From positions 1 through 8,215 of the forward strand of contig JAKAMP010000100.1 in NCBI GenBank assembly GCA_021812865.1: a stretch of DNA of 8,215 bases. Reading direction: 5' to 3'. The notes below the pieces were generated by a model, which saw nothing but the letters and a program-made list of their open reading frames with translations, was not told the origin of the DNA and did not search any database. Both the position numbers and the translations under genes were made by a program. Below are positions 1 to 5,058 of this stretch, in pieces. This DNA is from Bacteroidota bacterium. GTDB lineage: Bacteria > Bacteroidota > Bacteroidia > Bacteroidales > JAAYUG01. Position 1 is the first letter of the stretch. Every line of letters starts with the position of its first letter.

Positions 1-213
1 TACATTGCTTAGGCAAAACAGCGGATAAATAAGCATCAGCAGAAGTATATCAACTTTATTATACTTCACCTGATTGACCTCCGGTGTCGTGATTTTGATT
101 TTGTCCAGTTCAAGAATTCGATAAATACTTAGCGTTTTAAAAACAGCTTTTTCACCTGAGACCAAAAGGTCGCTGAATTCTCCCAAAAACTTATTATATT
201 TACTTGGTAGCAT
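1..213 (-). CDS. Transposase N-terminus, IS4-like DDE type, partial
   Basis: Seventy-one codons run leftward from an ATG at 213 and leave the window still open. The ATG is the first possible start: an in-frame TAA lies two codons upstream (217-219). The piece begins MLPSKYNKFLGEF, has a basic and helical middle, and ends in a hydrophobic stretch (DILLLMLIYPLF) of the kind found ahead of the catalytic core in IS4-group DDE transposases. No catalytic Asp or Glu is visible because the core lies outside the window. The family call rests on overall resemblance and could be wrong at the subgroup level. An inverted repeat (237-259) sits in its leader. I cannot define the element's terminal inverted repeat, which should lie somewhere between the start codon and the dehydrogenase stop at 363. 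The element may be complete beyond the window edge. Confidence 0.6.
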   Translation of the reverse strand, partial: MLPSKYNKFLGEFSDLLVSGEKAVFKTLSIYRILELDKIKITTPEVNQVKYNKVDILLLMLIYPLFCLSNV

Positions 214-362
214 GGTTTATTTTGTTTTTGTTACAATCCTAATTTACTCACAATTAGGAAATTAACAAAATATCATGCTACTCTTTTTTGCTCAAAACCC
301 AGATGTTATCAACATGTCAAACAACGTGGGAAACTTCAATTAGAATATAATTCCTTTATTTT
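214..362. other. AT-rich junction between transposase and dehydrogenase genes
   Basis: This non-coding stretch should contain the end of the insertion sequence. Besides the repeat at 237-259 it holds a short palindrome, ATGTT-ATC-AACAT (303-315). I see no clear target-site duplication, since only one end of the element is in view. No rho-independent terminator is evident after the dehydrogenase stop. Confidence 0.4.
237..259. repeat. 8-bp inverted repeat in transposase leader
   Basis: TCCTAATT (237-244) and AATTAGGA (252-259) are perfect complements around a 7-nt spacer, 24 bp upstream of the transposase ATG. It could be a transposase-binding or leader-hairpin site of the insertion sequence. 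It is AT-rich and short, so chance is not excluded. Confidence 0.4.
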
Positions 363-1352
363 TTACTCTCCAACTAATACTATATTTCCAGTTACCTTTC
401 CACTTTCAAGCAGTGTATTTGCTTCTGCAGCCTTTAGTATCGGCATTCTTTTAAAAATCAATGGATGAATTTTTCCCTCTTCTAATAATCCTAAAAGTTT
501 TATTATATCTTCTTGTATAGGCTTTTTATTCATCTTGTAACTCGCTGAAATTCCATAACCCTTTGCTTTGGTTCCTTTTGGTATTCCTGATAACAAACTA
601 AGTATTGTCTTAACAAAATAGGTAAATGATTTTAATGAATATCCGTATTCAACTAGAACTCCACCTTTACGGAGTACTTCATATGATTTTCTAATGTTTC
701 CTTCTCCTATGCCATCAAAAACAAAATCTAATCCTTTCGGGATTTCTTTTCTTATTATTTCTACAAAATCCTGTGTTTTATAATCAATTAAAAATGCCCC
801 AAATTGTTTCAATGCTTCATGCTTTTCCAATGAAGCTGTTCCATATAGTTTTAAATTCTCCAACATTCCAATATCCAACAATGCTGAACCGACTCCTCCA
901 CTTGCTCCTGTTATCAAGATATGATCACCTTCTTTTACTTTGGCTATCTTTTTCATCATCTGATATGCGCTGGTATAATTTAAAATCACTACCGCTGCTT
1001 CAGCAGAATCTACTAATTGTGGCACTTTAATAAGATGTTCCTGATTGAGATAAATATATTCTGAATAGCCGCCAAATAGGGTTAACGCTCCAACCCTATC
1101 TCCAATTTTTATATTTCTAACATTAATACCAATTTCCTGAACAACGCCTACAATCTCATATCCTGGAACAAATGGAATTTTTGGTGTTCCAGGATAATTC
1201 CAATATCTCATAATTATATCAGTACCACCTATTCCGCATGCTTCTATTTTTACTAAAACTTCATCTTCTTTTAATGTCCGAAATTCATTTTCTATTATTT
1301 GAAGTATCTCTGGACCACCTTTTTTACTGATAATAATACTTTTATATTTCAT
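363..1352 (-). CDS. Zinc-independent NADPH:quinone reductase-like medium-chain dehydrogenase
   Basis: This 329-residue protein is a medium-chain dehydrogenase/reductase of the quinone oxidoreductase branch. Such enzymes reduce quinones or enones with NAD(P)H in the cytoplasm; the substrate here is unknown. The GroES-like N-terminal domain carries CGIGGTD (39-45) and VPGYEIVGVV (62-71). The Rossmann domain carries the nucleotide-binding motif GASGGVG (149-155). Zinc-type members have a catalytic histidine in GHE; here the matching position reads GYE (64-66), and the four-cysteine structural-zinc loop is absent, so it should be metal-free. Length is normal for the family and the gene looks intact. 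The ATG at 1352 gives the expected N-terminus; there is no Shine-Dalgarno, as usual in Bacteroidota. GC is about one third by eye, well below the peptidase and sulfatase genes, suggesting recent acquisition. A promoter at 1452-1482 points into it. Confidence 0.9.
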   Translation of the reverse strand: MKYKSIIISKKGGPEILQIIENEFRTLKEDEVLVKIEACGIGGTDIIMRYWNYPGTPKIPFVPGYEIVGVVQEIGINVRNIKIGDRVGALTLFGGYSEYIYLNQEHLIKVPQLVDSAEAAVVILNYTSAYQMMKKIAKVKEGDHILITGASGGVGSALLDIGMLENLKLYGTASLEKHEALKQFGAFLIDYKTQDFVEIIRKEIPKGLDFVFDGIGEGNIRKSYEVLRKGGVLVEYGYSLKSFTYFVKTILSLLSGIPKGTKAKGYGISASYKMNKKPIQEDIIKLLGLLEEGKIHPLIFKRMPILKAAEANTLLESGKVTGNIVLVGE

Positions 1353-1386
1353 ATATAATTTTTTATCGTTTTTTCAATCTTCGCCT

Positions 1387-1523
1387 TGCTGATAACAGTC
1401 CGCGCATTTGGCTTTTGGAGGACTTCGGAGACGTTTCCTTCGTTACAGGTACAAAGTTAATTAAAAGTTGGGACTTTCAAAATGGCCGCCCACCGCCATA
1501 AGCTACCTGCACTGTTAGCAGGT
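1387..1523 (-). repeat. attC-like structured element between MazF and dehydrogenase genes
   Basis: The outer arms are TGCT-GAT-AACAGT (1387-1399) and ACTGTTAGCA (1511-1520). They pair over 10 bp if the three-base GAT bulges, across about 110 bp. A second perfect hairpin, ACCTGC-7 nt-GCAGGT (1505-1510 and 1518-1523), overlaps the right arm. The element starts eight bases after the MazF stop and ends 35 bp before the dehydrogenase ATG, so it fills the space between two same-strand genes. Integron attC sites share this position, total length (about 60-140 bp), imperfect folding with extrahelical bases, and terminal AAC/GTT triplets. The flanking bases do not fit the classical RYYYAAC/GTTRRRY cores, and no integrase is in view, so the attC reading is inference. 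Confidence 0.4.
1452..1482 (-). promoter_or_regulatory. Bacteroidota-type promoter for the dehydrogenase gene
   Basis: Read on the minus strand, TTTTG (1478-1482) is followed after 18 nt by TAACTTTG (1452-1459), an exact match to the TAnnTTTG -7 element of the Bacteroidota primary sigma factor. Transcription would start near 1445, leaving a leader of roughly 90 nt before the ATG at 1352. The promoter lies inside the structured element 1387-1523. Confidence 0.65.
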
Positions 1524-1530
1524 GTGAGAA

Positions 1531-1875
1531 TCAATCAATATCAAGAACAATCTTGAGATTTTCTAATACTGTTTTTGATATATCATTAGGAAGCTCGCCA
1601 ATCTTATTGATAAGTCTATTATTATCAATTGCTCGGATCTGATCTATCATTATGTCAGATGGCTTAGAGACTCCTGCAATGCCTTTTTTAATATGAACCC
1701 GTAAGATTTCACTTTCCTTTATGACGTTGGTAGTCAAAGGACAAACAATTGTTGAAGGATGGACTGCATTTAATAAATCAGTCTGAATAATAAGAACAGG
1801 TCTAACCTTCCCAGGTTCTGTTCCGATTTGAGGATTCAGATCAGCGGCCCAAATATCAAAGCGTTTAATCTTCAT
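1531..1875 (-). CDS. mazF: MazF/PemK-family mRNA interferase toxin
   Basis: This 114-residue protein is a type II toxin endoribonuclease that cuts cellular mRNA at short specific sequences when not held by its antitoxin. The N-terminal strand KRFDIWAADLNP (4-15) and the segment GTEPGKVRPVLIIQ (18-31) are typical of MazF. Arg25, Thr48 (in CPLTTN) and Gln79 (in DQIRAID) fall at the positions of the catalytic residues known for Bacillus subtilis MazF. Length is normal, so the toxin should be active. An in-frame ATG at 1992 would add 39 residues, but those codons overlie the antitoxin gene in another frame and resemble nothing in the family. The ATG at 1875 overlaps the antitoxin's last 11 nt, the usual translational coupling. 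The cut-site specificity cannot be read from the sequence. Confidence 0.93.
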   Translation of the reverse strand: MKIKRFDIWAADLNPQIGTEPGKVRPVLIIQTDLLNAVHPSTIVCPLTTNVIKESEILRVHIKKGIAGVSKPSDIMIDQIRAIDNNRLINKIGELPNDISKTVLENLKIVLDID

Positions 1876-2095
1876 GACTAATTTTCTCAAATTCGGCAAG
1901 AACTGCCATGGATTCGTTTTGTACAAGCTTTGATTCTTTAGCGAGCTTTCTGGCAATAAGTTTTCTCTTATTGAACCGGTTATAATAATCAACTGCTTCG
2001 TTAATGTAACGATTTCTAGTCTTTTTAATTTTTGAAATTACCTTTTCGGTATCTTCAAAAATTTGATCTTCAAGCTTTAAGGAGAGAGTCTTCAT
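1865..2095 (-). CDS. Ribbon-helix-helix antitoxin partner of MazF
   Basis: This 76-residue protein fits a CopG/MetJ-like ribbon-helix-helix antitoxin: a short beta strand (TLSLKLED, 3-10), a first helix (about 11-24), a turn, a second helix (RNRYINEAVDYYNRF, 27-41), then a charged tail (about 42-76) that would wrap the toxin. The N-terminal dimer should bind DNA and repress its own operon, helped by MazF. I chose the ATG at 2095 over one at 2116 because the predicted transcription start lies near 2107 and because the strand begins properly at MKTLSLKL. Its last 11 nt overlap the toxin start. Sequence identity to classical MazE is not obvious; the assignment rests on size, fold pattern and the toxin next door. 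Confidence 0.85.
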   Translation of the reverse strand: MKTLSLKLEDQIFEDTEKVISKIKKTRNRYINEAVDYYNRFNKRKLIARKLAKESKLVQNESMAVLAEFEKISHED

Positions 2096-2100
2096 ATTTC

Positions 2101-2113
2101 GGGTATTATACCC
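2101..2113. promoter_or_regulatory. Palindromic operator of the MazEF-like operon
   Basis: GGGTAT-T-ATACCC is a perfect palindrome with one central base, placed across the predicted transcription start and 5 bp before the antitoxin ATG. An extra half site, GGTAT (2118-2122), overlaps the -7 element. This is where an autorepressing ribbon-helix-helix antitoxin is expected to bind. Binding is inferred. Confidence 0.65.
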
Positions 2114-2145
2114 CAAAGGTATATACTATTTGTGATACTGCCAAA
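2114..2145 (-). promoter_or_regulatory. Promoter of the MazEF-like operon
   Basis: On the minus strand TTTG (2142-2145) is followed after 20 nt by TACCTTTG (2114-2121), an exact TAnnTTTG match with normal spacing. Transcription would begin near 2107, so the mRNA leader is only about a dozen bases and there is no Shine-Dalgarno. Confidence 0.7.
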
Positions 2146-2166
2146 TTTTTCGATAGCTAAACCCAT
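2131..2166. repeat. 36-bp degenerate direct repeat, copy 1
   Basis: This segment aligns without gaps to 2379-2414 with 29 of 36 bases identical, including TGTGATAC at the left and GATAGC-A/T-AAACCCAT at the right. It contains the -33 element of the antitoxin promoter. Origin unknown: it may be a duplicated regulatory segment or the edge of an inserted piece. Confidence 0.55.
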
Positions 2167-2448
2167 GCCTGCGAACTTACTTATAGGTATAATAAAGTCA
2201 TACATAATTAACCCTGATGACATTTAATGTGTGGTTTACCTTACTCAACTCAAAGTTAATCAATAATTGCTTTTATATTATTTTATACGTTATCTTTTTA
2301 TAACCCACCCGTTTTTTAATTCACAATGGAGATGCAATAGCAAAACGCCAGGCCTTAATTCTACAGGATTGCATAGGTTGTGATACATTCATATTTGTAG
2401 ATAGCAAAACCCATATTACACTATACTCTAGCTTTGTGGATATAAACA
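2146..2448. other. Non-coding AT-rich region right of the MazEF operon
   Basis: I find no convincing gene in this stretch. It contains most of repeat copy 1, repeat copy 2 and the shorter relative between them. TAACTTTG on the minus strand (2251-2258) matches a -7 element but has no TTTG at the right distance. A 32-codon leftward frame (2290-2388) is open but resembles nothing I know. The region separates the AT-rich accessory block from the higher-GC peptidase gene. Confidence 0.5.
2379..2414. repeat. 36-bp degenerate direct repeat, copy 2
   Basis: This copy lies 248 bp to the right of copy 1 in the same orientation. A third, shorter relative with ATAGCAAAAC occurs at 2337-2346. The -33 TTTG sequence present in copy 1 is not conserved here. 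Confidence 0.55.
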
Positions 2449-2484
2449 AAAATGCCCTGAAAACCTACATTCTCAGGGCATTTT
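2449..2484 (-). terminator. Terminator after the peptidase gene
   Basis: A perfect 12-bp stem, AAAATGCCCTGA (2449-2460) with TCAGGGCATTTT (2473-2484), encloses a 12-nt loop. It begins 18 bp past the peptidase stop and ends in a T run on the minus strand (TTTTTG), fitting rho-independent termination of leftward transcription. Confidence 0.85.
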
Positions 2485-2502
2485 CTATGAAGGGAATATA
2501 GT

Positions 2503-4653
2503 CTATTTCTCCAGCAATCCCCGGTTTTCGAGGATGGGTTTGATATCGGGTTTGTGACCGGTGAAATCGAAGAACATTTTGTTGTAGTCTTCGGTGTTGC
2601 CGCGGGAAAGGATCATATCGCGGAAGCGTTGTCCGTTAGCCCTGGTGAGCCCACCGTGCTGTACAAACCAGTTGTAGGCATCATCTTCCAGCATTTCGGC
2701 CCATGAATAGGCATAATAACCTGCTGAATAGCCGTTACTCCATATGTGCAGGAAATAGCTGGAACGGTAGCGGGGGGGTACCTGCGGGATGTCAAGATTG
2801 GTGCGTTTCAGGGCTGCGGTTTCGAAATCGTCAACCGACCGGATAGAGTCGCCGGCCGGGATGGTATGCCATTCCATATCCAGTTCTGAGGCGGCCAGTA
2901 TTTCGGTGAAGGCATAACCCTGGTTGAATTTCTGCGATTTTTTTATCTTTTCAACCAATTCCTGCGGCATGGGTTTGCCGGTCTGGTAATGTTTTGCGAA
3001 GTGGCTGAACACTTTCGCATTGAGGGCCCAGTGCTCATTGAACTGCGAGGGCAGTTCCACAAAGTCGCGGGCTACGCTGGTACCCGACAGGCTGGGATAG
3101 GTCTGGTCGGCAAACAAGCCGTGCAGGCCATGCCCGAATTCGTGGAACATAGTGGTTACGTCGTCGAAGCTGATCAGGGCTGGTTCGCCGGAAGCAGGCT
3201 TGGTGAAGTTGCACACATTGTAGATCACCGGTTTGGTGCCCAGCAGTTTTGACTGGTCCACCAAGTTGCTCATCCAGGCGCCGCCCGATTTGTTGTCGCG
3301 TTTGAAGTAGTCGCAATAGAACAGGCCCAGTTCGCTGCTATCCTTGTCATACACGGTATACACGCGCATATCGGGGTTATATACCGGGATGTCGGTCCTG
3401 CGTTTGAAGGTGAGTCCATACAGCTGGTTGGCGGCATAAAAAACGCCGTTTTCCAGTACGTTGAACAATTCAAAATAGGGTTTCACCTGGCTTTCATCGA
3501 GGTCGTAACGCGATTTACGGATTTTTTCGGCATAGAAATTCCAGTCATAAGGCTGAAGCTGAAAACCGCCTTTTTCTTTGTCGATGACCATTTGCAGATC
3601 GGCAGCTTCTTTGCGTGCTTTGGCGATAGCGGGAGGAACCAGTTTCTTCAGGAAGTCCTGTACGGCCTGGGGGGTTTTTGCCATCTGGTCCTGCAGGGTC
3701 CAGGCGGCATAGTTGGGAAATCCAAGGAGGCTGGCTTTGGTTGCACGGATTTCGGCCAGGCGTTTGATGGTGGCGCGGGTATCGTTCTGGTCGCCTTTTT
3801 CGGCCCTGGTCCAGGAGGCCTCAAACAATTTTTGACGGGTGTCCCTGTTTTCAAGCGATTGCAGGGCCGGTTGTTGTGTGGTGTTCTGCAGGGGCAGGAG
3901 CCATTCGCCTTTTTTACCGGCATTTGTTGCATCCTGGGCAGCTGAATTCAGCGTTCCTTCCGAAAGGCCCTTCAGGGCATCCTTGTTGTCAACCACAAAA
4001 GCGCCTGCCTTGGCTGCGGCTAAGAGCTGGTTGGTGAATTTTGCGCTGAGTCCGGCTTCTTCTTCATTCAGTTTTTTCAGCTTTTCCTTGTTCTCCGGTG
4101 ATAGTTTAGCGCCGGCGCGCAGGAACTGAATATAGTAAAATTCCAGCAAACGGGCTGATTCCTTGTCGAGGTTGAGCTTTTCTTTATTGTTATAAAGGGT
4201 TTTTACCTTCTGGAACAATTTATCGTTCAGGAACAGGGCATCCTGCTGGGCCGCCAGTTTGGGGGCAATGTCTTCGCTCAGCTTCTGCAGAACCGAATCG
4301 GTATTGGCTCCGGAAAGCATGTTGAAAACCCCGTTCACCCGGCGAAGCAGCTGTCCGCTTCTTTCAAGCGCCACGAGGGTGTTCTCAAATGTGGGTGCCT
4401 GTGGGTTCTGTGCGATGGAGTCGATCTCTGCCAGTTGTTGTTTTAAGCCTTCAGCAAACGCAGGAGCAAAATCACCGTCCTTGATCTTATTGAAATCAGG
4501 AGCGTGAAAAGGCAGGGTACTGACATTCATCAATGGATTGGAGGCAAGGTCTTGCGTACCTTCTGCAGATTTCTTGCCCTGAGAATTGCATGCCGCCAGA
4601 AAGATCAGGAGCATACCTGTTGCAAAATAGGATAGATTTTTCATTGTTTTCAT
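2503..4653 (-). CDS. dcp: Peptidyl-dipeptidase Dcp, M3 family lipoprotein
   Basis: This is a zinc metallopeptidase of family M3 (oligopeptidase/dipeptidyl carboxypeptidase) that releases dipeptides from the C-terminus of oligopeptides. The 716-residue protein starts with a lipoprotein signal: Lys2 and Lys5, a hydrophobic run, and a lipobox LAAC with Cys22 as the lipidation site, so it should be anchored in the periplasm or at the outer membrane. Zinc ligands are visible as HEFGH (504-508) and Glu533 in FVELPSQF, 29 residues after the first His as in E. coli Dcp. The C-terminal part shows YFLHIWSNGYSAGYYAY and GLTRANGQRFRDMILSRG, typical of Dcp. The ATG at 4653 puts a proper signal peptide first; ATG 4644 is also possible. 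The gene looks intact, has about half GC, and ends at a strong terminator. It diverges from the sulfatase gene. Confidence 0.93.
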   Translation of the reverse strand: MKTMKNLSYFATGMLLIFLAACNSQGKKSAEGTQDLASNPLMNVSTLPFHAPDFNKIKDGDFAPAFAEGLKQQLAEIDSIAQNPQAPTFENTLVALERSGQLLRRVNGVFNMLSGANTDSVLQKLSEDIAPKLAAQQDALFLNDKLFQKVKTLYNNKEKLNLDKESARLLEFYYIQFLRAGAKLSPENKEKLKKLNEEEAGLSAKFTNQLLAAAKAGAFVVDNKDALKGLSEGTLNSAAQDATNAGKKGEWLLPLQNTTQQPALQSLENRDTRQKLFEASWTRAEKGDQNDTRATIKRLAEIRATKASLLGFPNYAAWTLQDQMAKTPQAVQDFLKKLVPPAIAKARKEAADLQMVIDKEKGGFQLQPYDWNFYAEKIRKSRYDLDESQVKPYFELFNVLENGVFYAANQLYGLTFKRRTDIPVYNPDMRVYTVYDKDSSELGLFYCDYFKRDNKSGGAWMSNLVDQSKLLGTKPVIYNVCNFTKPASGEPALISFDDVTTMFHEFGHGLHGLFADQTYPSLSGTSVARDFVELPSQFNEHWALNAKVFSHFAKHYQTGKPMPQELVEKIKKSQKFNQGYAFTEILAASELDMEWHTIPAGDSIRSVDDFETAALKRTNLDIPQVPPRYRSSYFLHIWSNGYSAGYYAYSWAEMLEDDAYNWFVQHGGLTRANGQRFRDMILSRGNTEDYNKMFFDFTGHKPDIKPILENRGLLEK

Positions 4654-4879
4654 GATTTTATGGCTGACCAAATAAGATGCAATTTTAGGCAATGATCCGA
4701 ACTTTTAAAAAGATGGGCAGGTATATCTTTTCTGTTATATATCACAATTCGGGGGAAATATGCCACCCAGGCGCCTAAGGCGCAGAGGGGCGCAATGAAA
4801 GATGTTTCCTCGGGAAATGTGCAACAATTGTTGTCAGGCGATGGACAGACGATGGTCGGGCATTCTGAAATTCCTGCCA

Positions 4880-4947
4880 AATGTCAAGGACTAATGGCAT
4901 TGACCGGATCTTTCATGGATTAAATTTTGACACGTCCTCTTGACATT
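4880..4947. repeat. Imperfect long-spaced inverted repeat
   Basis: AATGTCAAGGAC (4880-4891) pairs with GTCCTCTTGACATT (4934-4947) over 12 bp if two bases bulge in the right arm; the spacer is 42 bp. It may be a binding-site pair, an mRNA or DNA fold, or a relic of a small element. It lies just upstream of the weak sulfatase promoter candidate. Confidence 0.4.
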
Positions 4948-4993
4948 CCCGATTTCTTTGATAATTTCGTGATGTGTTTATTTGGATTTGACT

Positions 4994-5029
4994 GCCCGCC
5001 ATACCGGTTCATACTATAACATGGTGGGC
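4994..5029 (+). promoter_or_regulatory. Stem-loop in the sulfatase leader
   Basis: GCCCGCCAT (4994-5002) and ATGGTGGGC (5021-5029) form a nine-pair RNA stem (one G-U pair) with an 18-nt loop, ending 29 nt before the sulfatase ATG. No T run follows, so it is not an intrinsic terminator. If transcription starts near 4990 the hairpin would sit at the mRNA 5' end, where it could affect stability or translation. Confidence 0.45.
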
Positions 5030-5058
5030 GCTATTACGGATCATATCAATAACCGCCT

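Larger units (their letters stand above)
4654..5058. other. Divergent intergenic region between peptidase and sulfatase genes
   Basis: These 405 bp must hold both promoters. For the sulfatase the best candidate is TTTG (4957-4960), 18 nt, then TATTTG (4979-4984), which lacks the two spacer bases of TAnnTTTG and is therefore weak. For the peptidase, TAAAATTG on the minus strand (4680-4687) is one base off a -7 element and has no -33 partner. The stretch also holds an inverted repeat (4880-4947), a leader hairpin (4994-5029) and a short GC-rich dyad, GCGCC-TAA-GGCGC (4771-4783). Confidence 0.45.

Noticed and set aside
1505..1523. ACCTGC/GCAGGT hairpin as a rho-independent terminator of the MazF gene
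   Set aside because: No T run follows on the minus strand; it is better treated as part of the larger structured element.
1876..1992. Longer N-terminus for MazF from an ATG at 1992
   Set aside because: The extra 39 residues are the antitoxin gene read in another frame. The MazF fold begins at the ATG at 1875.
2251..2258. TAACTTTG on the minus strand as a second promoter
   Set aside because: Exact -7 match, but no TTTG within 17-23 bp upstream. Its likeness to the promoter in the attC-like element (16 of 20 bases) does not extend into the surrounding structure.
2290..2388. 32-codon leftward frame in the gap right of the toxin-antitoxin operon
   Set aside because: Open and plausible in composition but with no motif, promoter or neighbour that supports translation.
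3592..4507. Several rightward open frames opposite the peptidase gene
   Set aside because: All are antisense to conserved M3 peptidase codons and show biased, non-protein-like composition.
4654..4692. Longer N-terminus for the peptidase from a TTG at 4692
   Set aside because: It would put 13 residues before the lipoprotein signal peptide. The ATG at 4653 gives a normal signal.
4771..4783. GC-rich dyad GCGCC-TAA-GGCGC as a terminator or operator
   Set aside because: Only 5 bp per arm, no T run, and no gene end nearby. It may be a piece of a common GC-rich intergenic repeat, but I cannot show that.
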